From positions 1,962 to 11,623 of the forward strand of contig DENY01000267.1 of the NCBI GenBank assembly GCA_002359825.1: DNA of 9,662 nucleotides, given 5' to 3'. Positions 1 through 7,065 of this stretch are shown in pieces. Numbering within the stretch: position 1 is the stretch's first letter; each line of letters begins with the position of its first letter. The position numbers and the translations under genes were made by a program. This DNA is from Bacteroidales bacterium UBA2632 (GTDB lineage Bacteria > Bacteroidota > Bacteroidia > Bacteroidales > Dysgonomonadaceae). Below the pieces are notes generated by a model. That model made no database searches. It was not told the DNA's origin and worked only from the letters and a program-made list of their open reading frames with translations.

Positions 1-595
1 GGCCACACTTACAAACATATTTCCAATCAGGTGCTTGAGTATCAATAATGGCCAATGCCTGCATCACCTCCTGTGCTCCTTTTGACGCAGCGTCTCCTCC
101 AACAGTTAGGATCATTAATTGATCGGGTGAAATACCCAATGATTCGCGAACGGCTAAAATCTTAGGATCATCTTTATCAAATGGAATGAACGAGTCTGTA
201 TTACAACCAACCGGTAATACTTCAATTTTACTTCCATCAATTCCATCTCGCATATACATCTCTTTCACCCAGTTAGACGTAACCAAAATAAGAGGCAATG
301 CGTTCAACACTTCTTGATAGTTGGCAATATAACCATCGGCAACAAGCCAAGGCACTGCCGTAACACCATATCGCTGTGGATGAAGAACCAATTGTGGGGT
401 ATGCCCCCAATATCCTACTCCCACAACAACATCTGGTTCAAACCATCGATAATACCATTCCTTCTCTTGAGCCGATTCAAAATGAACCGCATGCGTGTCT
501 ACTCCCATTTCCAGTAATCCTTTATATAAAAGATCTCCCTGTGTGGCAAGTCCTCCGGGTGAAGGAGGATAGTCATATAATACTAATACTTTCAT
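1..595 (-). CDS. GT4-type glycosyltransferase, N-terminal part (C-terminus beyond window)
   Basis: This is the first 198 codons of a probable GT-B fold, family 4 glycosyltransferase, which would transfer a sugar from a nucleotide-sugar donor to an unknown acceptor in the cytoplasm. The start MKVLVLYDYPPSPGGLATQG is the usual first beta strand and glycine-rich loop. Residues 103-137 (ILVTSNWVKEMY, then KIEVLPVGCNTDSF) match the linker region of GT4 enzymes. Residues 162-181 (ILTVGGDAASKGAQEVMQAL) match the opening of the donor-binding domain. The catalytic E-x7-E region lies outside the window. The ATG is preceded by a strong AAGGAGG and overlaps the stop of the PIG-L gene as ATGA, so the two are probably co-translated. 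The opening resembles BshA only in general fold; I do not claim BshA. Donor and acceptor are unknown. Confidence 0.85.
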   Translation of the reverse strand, partial: MKVLVLYDYPPSPGGLATQGDLLYKGLLEMGVDTHAVHFESAQEKEWYYRWFEPDVVVGVGYWGHTPQLVLHPQRYGVTAVPWLVADGYIANYQEVLNALPLILVTSNWVKEMYMRDGIDGSKIEVLPVGCNTDSFIPFDKDDPKILAVRESLGISPDQLMILTVGGDAASKGAQEVMQALAIIDTQAPDWKYVCKCG

Positions 596-1236
596 TTGTG
601 AAATCCTCCTTTATTTAGCCATATATAAGCTTCGAGTGATTTTGAAAATTGCCAAAATGACTCTTCGTGCGGTGTTGTATTTAGCTCCCAGCTTTTTTTC
701 TCAAATCCGTATGTTTCGTGTAAAATATCGTGTTTCATTTGCCATATTTCATCGGAGAGTTTATGGTATACTGGTGCATCTTTTATAGCACGAGGATGGT
801 ACATTTTACCTCCATCTTCATAAGCAAAAGTGTACATTTCATGAGTTGCTATTTTATTAGTATACCATAGGTTAATTACCGCCTTACTCACCTCTTCGTG
901 TCGTAAATGGCGTGTGTACTCACCTGATGGATTGTGAGTGATAATCAAGTCATAGCTTTTCTGAGGTAGTAAATTTAGGATTGTACGTTCAAGTTCTATT
1001 TCATCCAGCGGAGTTTGTTCGGGTCCGTCATCTAAATCACCCATAGCTCCAGCTGAATTATATATCTTCAATGCCCGAAAGAACTTGGGAGCTCGTTCAG
1101 TATCGCTTCTTCTGCATACCGAAATGATAATGCAATTCCATTTTACATTTTTCAAGATTGTTCCTCCTGCCCATAATGTTTCATCATCTGGGTGAGCAAC
1201 AATGATAGCGACGTTTTTAGACTGTATATCAACCAT
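592..1236 (-). CDS. PIG-L/LmbE family N-deacetylase
   Basis: A 214-residue zinc-dependent deacetylase of the PIG-L/LmbE family. Members remove the N-acetyl group from GlcNAc-type conjugates, as in GPI anchor, mycothiol (MshB) and bacillithiol (BshB) synthesis. The AHPDDE motif is at residues 14-19: His15 and Asp18 are expected zinc ligands and Asp17 the general base. The third ligand is probably His113 in HLRHEE (110-115), just after THNPSGEYTRH, as in the family. The length is normal and nothing is missing. No signal peptide is visible, so it should act in the cytoplasm. It is first in a leftward operon and its last bases overlap the start of the glycosyltransferase gene, which suggests sequential action: glycosyl transfer, then deacetylation. 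The ATG has an AAGGA about 6 bases upstream. The family call is firm; the substrate is unknown. Confidence 0.93.
   Translation of the reverse strand: MVDIQSKNVAIIVAHPDDETLWAGGTILKNVKWNCIIISVCRRSDTERAPKFFRALKIYNSAGAMGDLDDGPEQTPLDEIELERTILNLLPQKSYDLIITHNPSGEYTRHLRHEEVSKAVINLWYTNKIATHEMYTFAYEDGGKMYHPRAIKDAPVYHKLSDEIWQMKHDILHETYGFEKKSWELNTTPHEESFWQFSKSLEAYIWLNKGGFHK
596..611 (-). promoter_or_regulatory. Ribosome binding site of the glycosyltransferase gene, inside the PIG-L gene
   Basis: On the minus strand, AAAGGAGG lies about 7 bases before the glycosyltransferase ATG, within the last codons of the PIG-L gene. It is the clearest Shine-Dalgarno sequence in the window. It fixes the start at base 595 and supports translational coupling through the ATGA overlap. 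Confidence 0.7.
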
Positions 1237-1599
1237 GAGTTCCTTTATTTTAAATTAGTTGGAGTACTCAATAATATGTAATCATCACGCTTATATATAT
1301 AACACCAAATTAGAAAAGTGAAAGAAATGGAGAATGAATGTAATGTGAATAAAAGAAACATTCAAACACCTAAAACAACTCAGAGCAAAAATGTCAAGAT
1401 CAATCTGAAACACGTAAACAATATTTTTAGGCCTAAGTGATTAATCTTTTTGTTGTAAAACAATCGAGTTAGTTTTTTTGTTTCGTGTTTTCTTGTTTTT
1501 GAACAAAATTACATCAAAAAAATAATCAATTATTACGAACAAGAAATACAAACAAATTGTTGATAATTAAGACATTTGTCTTATATTACTATCGCAATA
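1237..1599. other. Divergent intergenic spacer between the PIG-L and manA operons
   Basis: About 360 bases, very AT-rich, with no supported gene. It must hold the promoters of both divergent operons. On the minus strand a TAATTTTG (1504-1511) fits the TAnnTTTG element but lies about 270 bases from the PIG-L start, so it is a weak candidate. An imperfect inverted repeat joins 1477-1500 and 1535-1556 (TTTGTTT, GT, TTT and CTTGTT blocks on the left, their complements on the right). A short perfect dyad lies at 1568-1583 and is listed separately. I see no riboswitch or small RNA I could defend. Confidence 0.6.
1568..1583. promoter_or_regulatory. Dyad TAAGACA-TT-TGTCTTA, candidate operator before manA
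   Basis: A perfect inverted repeat with 7-bp arms and a 2-base spacer, 17 bases before the first ATG near the manA reading frame. The size and symmetry fit a dimeric repressor site. There is no regulator gene beside it to pair it with, and short dyads are common in AT-rich spacers, so this is a candidate only. Confidence 0.35.
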
Positions 1600-2599
1600 A
1601 TGTAAAATATACTGTTTTGCTTGATAAAATCTATCCTTTAAAATTCGAGCCAATTTATCAGTACAGATTGTGGGGAGGTATGAGTTTGTCTCACTTACTT
1701 TCTAAACCACTAACCCAAAGATGAATCAATAGGCGAGGCATGGCTTTTGAGTGATAGGAAAGATCATGCCAGTAAGGTTACAGAAGGACCTTTAAAAGGG
1801 TCAACTATGACTGAGTTGATGGAGAAAAATTCCGATGAAATAATGGGCAAAATCTATAATGTTTCCAATCGTTTTTCGCTCTTGTTAAAATTCTTGGATT
1901 GTCGGGAAGTACTCTCTGTTCAAGTCCACACATCTGACGATCAGGAGCAATATATTCCTGAAGCTGACACAGGAAAGACCGAAGCGTGGGTGGTGCTTGA
2001 AACCAGTGAAGAGAGTTGCATTTATGCCGGATTGAAAGAGGGAACAAACAAAGAGAATTTACTTCAATCAATTCAAGATAAAACATTTTCTGACAGACTT
2101 AATAGTTTTGTGCCTGAAACGGGTAATGCTGTTTTTATTCAATCGGGCACCTTGCATACACTGTATTTGAAGTGCAGGTAAATAGCAACGTTACTTTCAG
2201 ATTGTACGATTGGGACAGAACAGACAAAAAACGGGAAAGCCACGTGAGCTTCAGGTTGATAAAGCAATTGCTTATATTGATTTTGATCAGGTAAATATTG
2301 GTTCCGTAACGCCAGTAAAAAGCACTATTAATGAAAATGAAGAAATACTTTTTGATAACGAGCACTTTAAGCTTTGGCGCATTAAAAGCAATGATAAATT
2401 TACAGTTGGTTTTAAAGATGAACCCGCTATTTTAGTTTGTAAAGATGGAATAGGATCCATGACGTACAATTCCAATAAATACTCAATTCACAAAGGTGAG
2501 GTGATATTGTTGTCTGCAATTATTAGACCGCTTAGCCTTCATCTTGATGAGAGTATTACGCTACTTCAAATTGCATTACCTGAGATAAGTAAAAAATAA
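1600..2599 (+). pseudogene. manA: Frameshifted mannose-6-phosphate isomerase, type I
   Basis: Mannose-6-phosphate isomerase interconverts fructose-6-phosphate and mannose-6-phosphate. Homology spans the whole protein but in pieces. 1617-1721 gives IYPLKFEPIYQYRLWGG and LLSKPLT; after a frame change near 1713-1717 (one extra C in CCC would explain it) 1717-2160 gives DESIGEAWLLSDR, LLKFLD, LSVQVH, GKTEAW and GTLHT; a second frame gives FEVQVNSNVTFRLYDWDR (2166-2222); a third, after the A6 run at about 2227-2232, gives TGKPRELQVDKA to the stop. Between GTLHT and FEVQ only 8 bases remain where the family has about 8 residues, so roughly 16 bases were lost. The ATG at 1600 is out of frame with the first piece; a TTG at 1617 is in frame. 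The expected zinc ligands (Gln and His of QVH, Glu of KTEAW, His of GTLH) are present, but QVHP has become QVHT. No complete enzyme can be made. The stop is 4 bases before the next gene. Confidence 0.9.
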
Positions 2600-2603
2600 A
2601 CTC

Positions 2604-3368
2604 ATGAAAGAATTAATTATATTTGATTTAGATGGTACTTTGGCCAAAAGTAAATCGATAGTTGATGAAGAAATGGCTTCACTTTTATCCGATTTATTGA
2701 GTGTGGTTTATGTTGCTATAATCTCAGGGGGAGATTGGGCACAATTTGAAAAACAAGTTTTGAGTCAATTGTCAAAAGATGCGTTTATAAACAAATTGGC
2801 AATTCTGCCTACTTGTGGCACCAAATTCTATCAATTTAAGAATAACTGGCAATTGCTATATGCTGAAAATTTTACTGATAAGGAAAAAGCTATTATACTT
2901 AACAATCTAAACGAAGCTGTTGAAGAAACTGGTTTAAATATCCCAAAAACATGGGGAAATCAAATTGAGGACAGGGGAAGTCAGATTACATTTTCAGCTC
3001 TCGAACAAAAGGCTCCACTGGAAGCAAAACAAGAGTGGAACCTTGATTTTACTAAACGCAGCAAAATTATTGAGTACCTGAAAAATCCACTTCAAGAATT
3101 TTCTGTTAACATGGGAGGAAAAACCTCCATAGACATTACTAAAAAAGGGATAGATAAATCTTACGGCATTCATAAACTTGAAGAAGTTTTGGAATATACC
3201 ATCGATAAAATGATGTTTGTCGGAGATGCGCTATTTGAAGGCGGAAATGATTATACAGCGAAAACAACAGGTGTGGATTGTATACAAGTGAAAGATCCCG
3301 ATGAAACCAAAGTTATAATAAAGACACTAGTTATATGTTTATCTGCGAAAGAATACAAAAAACATTAA
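2604..3368 (+). CDS. HAD-IIB phosphomannomutase-like protein
   Basis: A 254-residue HAD superfamily protein of subclass IIB, closest in layout to the eukaryotic-type alpha-phosphomannomutases, which convert mannose-6-phosphate and mannose-1-phosphate. Motif I is DLDGTL at residues 8-13 (Asp8 nucleophile, Asp10 acid/base). Motif II is ISGGDW with Ser41. The cap region has EDRGSQITFSALEQ (122-135), matching the ENR..MLN(V/I)SP segment of that family. MGGKTSIDI (170-178), the motif III lysine near Lys185 in GIDKSYG, and the metal-binding GDALFEGGND (207-216) all fit. Length is normal for the family. It sits 4 bases after the broken manA and 4 bases before the GH130 gene, so it shares their transcript, and its likely substrate fits a mannose-phosphate pathway. 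A simple sugar phosphatase of the same subclass is the alternative. Confidence 0.85.
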   Translation: MKELIIFDLDGTLAKSKSIVDEEMASLLSDLLSVVYVAIISGGDWAQFEKQVLSQLSKDAFINKLAILPTCGTKFYQFKNNWQLLYAENFTDKEKAIILNNLNEAVEETGLNIPKTWGNQIEDRGSQITFSALEQKAPLEAKQEWNLDFTKRSKIIEYLKNPLQEFSVNMGGKTSIDITKKGIDKSYGIHKLEEVLEYTIDKMMFVGDALFEGGNDYTAKTTGVDCIQVKDPDETKVIIKTLVICLSAKEYKKH

Positions 3369-3372
3369 AACA

Positions 3373-4449
3373 ATGAAACCATTCAAATTACATCGCATTT
3401 GCACATTAATGGAACCCGAAGCAGGAAATAAATTAGAAGAGGAAGGAGTTCTTAATCCTGCTGTAACACGTGGCCCTGATGGAGAGCTTTATATATTTCC
3501 ACGCTTGGTTGCAAAGAACAACTATTCACGTATTGGAATTGCCAGAGTAAAATTTGATGAAAAGGGTGATCCAGTGGGAGTTGAACGATTAGGTGTTGTC
3601 CTCGAACCCGAGATGGATTATGAAAAACGTCCCAATAATCGAGGTGGATGTGAAGATCCCAGAATTACATATATAGTAGCTGTAGAGCATTATATAATGA
3701 CTTATACTGCTTATGGGCCTTATGGGCCACGTATTGCAATGGCACGTTCAAAAGATCTTTTTAATTGGGAACGCTTGGGACTGGTGCACTACTCACCTCA
3801 CAATGGAATAGATTTTAACGGGATTGACAATAAGGATGCAAGCTTTTTTCCATCTGTCCTTCCCAGTCCGAATAATCATAGATCAATTGCTATGTTGAAT
3901 CGTCCTCTTTTTCCAGGGACTCGTCCCGAAGAAATTGTCAAAAACAATGATGTTCACCATAGTGATAAACAGAAAGAGAGTATTTGGATTTCATATTTCA
4001 ACCTGAAGCAGGGAAAGCATACTTCTTTGGAAAATGCAAAATTCACCTCTCATCATTGTTTAGCTCAACCAGTATATCCTTGGGAAGATATTAAAATTGG
4101 TGGCGGAGCTCCTCCAATACTAACAAAACATGGATGGTTATTGGTTTATCACGGAGTACAGAAACATGAAGATTGCACAAAAAGTCTACCTGCATTTTAT
4201 TATTCTGCTGGTATAATGATTTTGTCGGAGACAAAACCTCAAAAAACACTTTATCATTCACCAGTACCAGTTTTGACTCCCGATTTACCTGAAGAAAAAG
4301 CAGGAATTGTTGGCAACGTGGTGTTCCCAACGGGCACAGATAGACGTGATGATATTGGTCAACCTGATCGATTTGACATTTACTACGGAATGGCAGACAA
4401 CAGAATAGGTGTGGCAAAAATGCTGATTCCCGACCAATTACCAGATTGA
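3373..4449 (+). CDS. GH130 family beta-mannoside phosphorylase/hydrolase-like protein
   Basis: A 358-residue five-bladed beta-propeller enzyme of glycoside hydrolase family 130. Most characterised members split beta-mannosides with phosphate and release mannose-1-phosphate; some hydrolyse instead. Family marks in order: NPA (28-30), GGCEDPR (91-97), where Asp95 is the candidate general acid, GGGAPP (243-248), GWLLVYHG (254-261) and FPTG (338-341). There is no signal peptide, so it should be cytoplasmic, which fits a phosphorylase using imported or internal substrate. It is the last gene of the rightward operon, 4 bases after the phosphomannomutase-like gene; mannose-1-phosphate released here could be turned into mannose-6-phosphate by that protein, or the flow could run the other way. 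Phosphorylase against hydrolase and the linkage used cannot be decided by eye. The family is confident. Confidence 0.9.
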   Translation: MKPFKLHRICTLMEPEAGNKLEEEGVLNPAVTRGPDGELYIFPRLVAKNNYSRIGIARVKFDEKGDPVGVERLGVVLEPEMDYEKRPNNRGGCEDPRITYIVAVEHYIMTYTAYGPYGPRIAMARSKDLFNWERLGLVHYSPHNGIDFNGIDNKDASFFPSVLPSPNNHRSIAMLNRPLFPGTRPEEIVKNNDVHHSDKQKESIWISYFNLKQGKHTSLENAKFTSHHCLAQPVYPWEDIKIGGGAPPILTKHGWLLVYHGVQKHEDCTKSLPAFYYSAGIMILSETKPQKTLYHSPVPVLTPDLPEEKAGIVGNVVFPTGTDRRDDIGQPDRFDIYYGMADNRIGVAKMLIPDQLPD

Positions 4450-4518
4450 TAAATAGACCGTTGTGGGTTCATTTTTATATTTGCAATTATTGTGGCCAAT
4501 TTTCAGTTCGAATTATTC

Positions 4519-4536
4519 ATCATTTGAAAAAATGAT
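4519..4536. terminator. Weak hairpin between the convergent GH130 and zwf genes
   Basis: ATCATTT-GAAA-AAATGAT can form a 7-bp AT-rich stem between the end of the GH130 gene and the end of the convergent zwf remnant. There is no following T run in either direction, so it is at best a poor terminator. It is the only hairpin I see in this 137-base gap. Confidence 0.2.
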
Positions 4537-4586
4537 ACATCAAAGGTGAACAAAAACATTCAATATTTATTTCTTTAATTGCTATA

Positions 4587-5270
4587 TCATATTTTGTCAG
4601 GGAGATTGAACCAATTAAAGCCATCTTTAGCAATGAGAGCTTCTGCTTTTTCTGGTCCCCACGTATCAACTGAATAATTAGGGAAATCGGGATCGATGTT
4701 TTTCTCCAAATAATCGAGAATGGGCATAATAATTCTCCAGGTCGTCTCAACCTGATCTGCGCGCATAAACAAAGTTTGATCGCCGTTAATGACATCCAGT
4801 AACAGAGTTTCATAAGCTTTGGGAGAATCGGACTTTTTATTGTCTGAATAATCAAACAAAACATCTACCGTATCTAAATCCATTTCGAGCCCTGGAATTT
4901 TGCTCTGTAATTGAAAACGAATGGCCATATCTGGTTGGATACTTTTTACTAATCGGTTTTGTTTAGGAGTACCCGACTTCTCAGAAATGAAAATCTTGTG
5001 TGAAACTTCCTTAAATTGTATGGTGATTATAGAAGCTGTTTTAACAATTCGTTTTCCCGTTCGTAATTAAAACGGACCTCCTTGCCAACGCCAATTATCT
5101 ACATAAAATTTGAGGGCTGCAAATGTTTCCGTATTCAATTGAGCATCTACATTCTCTTCTTCTCGATAACCCTGCACTCCCTTTCCATAGATCTTGCCCG
5201 AACTATACTGACCCCTACTGACATAGCATTAATTTCTTCAGACATTCTTTTGTGCATTGCCTTGACCCGA
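4587..5270 (-). pseudogene. zwf: Truncated, disrupted glucose-6-phosphate dehydrogenase
   Basis: This is the C-terminal half of glucose-6-phosphate dehydrogenase, the NADP-linked first enzyme of the oxidative pentose phosphate pathway. On the minus strand I read [17 protein letters not shown], then after a one-base loss near the CCCC at 5212-5215, [39 protein letters not shown], a TAA stop (5067-5069) where the family has a tyrosine, LRTGKR, IQFKEV, NRLVKSIQPDMAIRF, AYETLLLDVINGDQTLF, TTWRIIMPILDY, and the normal end NLPDKI. From the stop onward the frame stays open to the end at 4587. The NADP-binding N-terminal domain and active site are absent: homology fades at about 5270, roughly 50 bases from an IS1380 transposase start. 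So it carries three lesions: 5' loss, frameshift and nonsense. An ATG at 4928 inside it is an ordinary internal methionine, not a gene start. Confidence 0.9.
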
Positions 5271-5539
5271 AAAATTCATGATAAGGCTATAAATAATGGG
5301 TGTAAAGTGTTATCCTTGAAATGATTAAAAGTAAAAACAAACACTTTAAGATACACCCTTATATGAGTCATAAAGATACAGCATTTTATAGAGGAAACAA
5401 ACAAATTAACTTTGATTTTTCAGCAGAAAAGATTAGTAGTGATGGTTCAGTATTATTTCTTGAAAAGATTGAACGCAAACACAAACTAATAAATTATTTC
5501 AGTGAGTTATGCCTTGACGTAAGAAAAACTGCTTTTTGA
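5271..5539 (+). mobile_element. Remnant of an IS1380-family insertion sequence
   Basis: The segment runs from the point where zwf homology stops to the end of the transposase fragment. The left end of the element should lie within 5271-5320, but I could not find a matching inverted repeat further right, nor a target duplication, so the borders are estimates. The right end appears lost or decayed. Confidence 0.45.
5321..5539 (+). pseudogene. IS1380-family transposase, N-terminal fragment
   Basis: The 72-residue reading frame matches the start of IS1380-family DDE transposases: QINFDFSAEKISSDGSVLFLEKIERKHKLINYFSEL (residues 27-62) is the conserved opening of the family, which normally runs to over 400 residues. 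After residue 66 the match is lost and a stop follows. In the next 150 bases I find no convincing continuation in any frame, so the catalytic core is missing. It lies tail-away from the broken end of zwf, which suggests that insertion of this element removed or cut off the zwf 5' part. I recall the family from its motif pattern, without a search. Confidence 0.7.
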
Positions 5540-6043
5540 GTAATAAACAGAGGAATATTACGAGTTATCTTTGAATAACATGATCAAAGGAACTCATGAT
5601 TTAGAAAATTGTTGAAAGAAAATCAATATGACATGAAAACTTGATCGCTTAAAGATATTTTTGTCAGTGATTAATAATGTGGGATAAATATGTTCATTAT
5701 ACTAAAAAAATCTCTAGTGCTCAAATCAAAATATATTGAATAGCAAATTGCTGATTAGCAAGAAGTCTTTGAAATATTGCTGCAATGTGGGTTAAAAGTA
5801 TGTGTTTGATTTTTTTTCGTTCTAAACAAAGGATATATCGTGCGGAGTTAGTAAGCGTGTTTAAATTGTAGTTACATGCTGATAAAATACATCTTCTATA
5901 ACTAGCCCGTATTGCTCATCACATTAATACTAATGAATGCCTTGTTTCTACAAATTGCATCACGATTATCGGTAGCGATGTGTTGCGTAGCAAAAGACCT
6001 TTTCGCCTATGGTAGACACCACCCTTATGAAATAAAGTAAATT
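5540..6043. other. Gene-free decayed segment after the transposase fragment
   Basis: About 500 bases with frequent stops in all frames. I see no gene, RNA or clear repeat apart from AGCGATGTGTT at 5974-5984, one half of a distant inverted repeat. Part of it may be unrecognisable remains of the insertion sequence. Confidence 0.5.
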
Positions 6044-6184
6044 TCACAGTGCAGGTGCATTATAAACTCGCGCCAGCCAATAAATTCCACCAGCAATATT
6101 GAATTCCTCCACCCCAATCATTTTTAAATGCGTGTTTTCCACCATTTTCTTCAGTGATTTACTATTTAAACAGATAAAAACCTC

Positions 6185-6197
6185 TTCGTCCATGAAC
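6185..6197. repeat. Degenerate copy of the GTCCATGGAC palindrome
   Basis: TTCGTCCATGAAC shares its left half (TTCGTCCATG) exactly with the 18-bp palindrome at 6430-6447, but the right half has changed (GAAC for GGAC). Confidence 0.45.
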
Positions 6198-6226
6198 AAT
6201 GAGAGTTTCAACTGTTGAAAATTGAA

Positions 6227-6240
6227 TTGTCCATGGACAA
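6227..6240. repeat. 14-bp perfect palindrome TTGTCCATGGACAA
   Basis: A perfect palindrome sharing the core GTCCATGGAC with the 18-bp one 200 bases to the right. The outer bases differ but symmetry is kept (TT...AA against TTC...GAA), which fits a selected dyad better than simple copying. Confidence 0.6.
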
Positions 6241-6429
6241 AATGTTTAAAACACTTTTTTTGTTGATTTGGTCGCCAACAAACGGAAATATAAGCGATAA
6301 ACAAGCATTTGTTCAATGACGAAAGAAATTTTATGAGATGAAAGATTAATTTTCCGCCAACAATTTCATTTTCATGTCATTTTCGTCGTTTATTTCTTAA
6401 ACAATACCGTTTTCAAGTCTTTTCAAACT

Positions 6430-6447
6430 CTTCGTCCATGGACGAAG
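6430..6447. repeat. 18-bp perfect palindrome CTTCGTCCATGGACGAAG
   Basis: A perfect 18-bp palindrome with no spacer, in a region without genes. It shares its core with the sites at 6185 and 6227. It could be a protein-binding dyad, a cruciform/hairpin repeat, or part of a small mobile repeat. Confidence 0.65.
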
Positions 6448-6860
6448 CTATTTTATTCTGTTTGTGGTAAAATTATTTGTTTTGACTATTTTAATATTTC
6501 ACTAAAAAGAACACATCGCTCCAAAGCGTAGCTCTAGGTTGGAAAGATTATCAAATTACTACCGACAGGAGGCTCAAACGGTGTTTGGTTTGTTGTGCTT
6601 TCATGTTTTCACAGCATTGCAGCATTGGTAGCTAAAATATTTGAATGGTACTTCATTATTTACTTTATGTTGTATAATCTAATTGAAGTGACGCTATTTA
6701 AGAATGAGTTTACATAGAATGGAATATACTTTAGCTCCATAATTAAAGCGTGATGGTCTCAAACAAAAATTGTTTTACAAACAGTAAAGCAATAGTTATA
6801 CACATAGTTTTGCTTATGATCCTATATTAGCAGTAAATTGTTTCATGTGTAACCTCTAAT
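6448..6860. other. Gene-free segment
   Basis: No supported gene. A frame at about 6559-6714 stays open (LPTGGSNGVWFV onward) but has no start until near its end and no family I recognise. The codon pattern gives no support. Confidence 0.45.
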
Positions 6861-6895
6861 AGCCTCAATTGTCACAGATATCGACAATTGAGGCT
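6861..6895 (+). terminator. 13-bp stem-loop, terminator-like
   Basis: AGCCTCAATTGTC (6861-6873) pairs perfectly with GACAATTGAGGCT (6883-6895) around a 9-base loop. It is followed on the plus strand by the moderately T-rich GTGTTATTTAT, so transcription from the left would fit best. No gene ends nearby; it may be the surviving terminator of a lost gene. Direction is uncertain. Confidence 0.5.
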
Positions 6896-7065
6896 GTGTT
6901 ATTTATGTAATCCCAAAAAGGAGTGATATCTATTTGAACAGTTTTTTTATTCTAAGTAATAAAAATTAGTGACAACACTTCCATGGTCAGACGGTCAACA
7001 CAGAAGATGATGGTAATAAATATAATCAATGCGATCTTGTGCGCAATCAGGATTAAATGGATTGA

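Larger units (their letters stand above)
5974..6520. repeat. 11-bp inverted repeat pair enclosing palindromes (possible small element)
   Basis: AGCGATGTGTT at 5974-5984 returns inverted as AACACATCGCT at 6510-6520, and GCGTAGC follows each on the plus strand (5985-5991 and 6526-6532). The 547 bases between hold all three GTCCATG motifs listed here. I find no target duplication. Exact 11-bp inverted repeats arise by chance in a window this size, so a small non-autonomous element is only a possibility. Confidence 0.25.

Noticed and set aside
314..618. Two plus-strand frames opposite the glycosyltransferase
   Set aside because: They are antisense shadows of a clear GT4 coding sequence.
1..1236. 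Bacillithiol synthesis genes bshA/bshB
   Set aside because: The pairing is suggestive, but the transferase N-terminus lacks the typical BshA opening and the PIG-L family is broad, so the specific names are not supported.
1747..2181. A short stand-alone ManA starting at ATG 1747
   Set aside because: The codons before it (DESIGEAWLL) are in frame and belong to ManA, so this base is not a true start; TTTGAG at 1747 is also read as ordinary coding sequence of the larger gene.
2210..2599. A separate 129-residue cupin-like gene starting at TTG 2210
   Set aside because: It is the C-terminal domain of the frameshifted manA; upstream manA homology continues in another frame without a gap.
4587..4928. 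Minus-strand frame starting at the ATG at 4928 as a separate 113-residue gene
   Set aside because: It is the C-terminal part of zwf; the G6PD frame continues upstream of this methionine (SIQPD) to a nonsense codon at 5067-5069.
6044..6316. A 90-codon minus-strand reading frame
   Set aside because: No family is recognisable, it covers two of the GTCCATG sites so part of its sequence is simply their translation, there is no clear ribosome binding site, and it lies in a decayed region. A chance frame is more likely.
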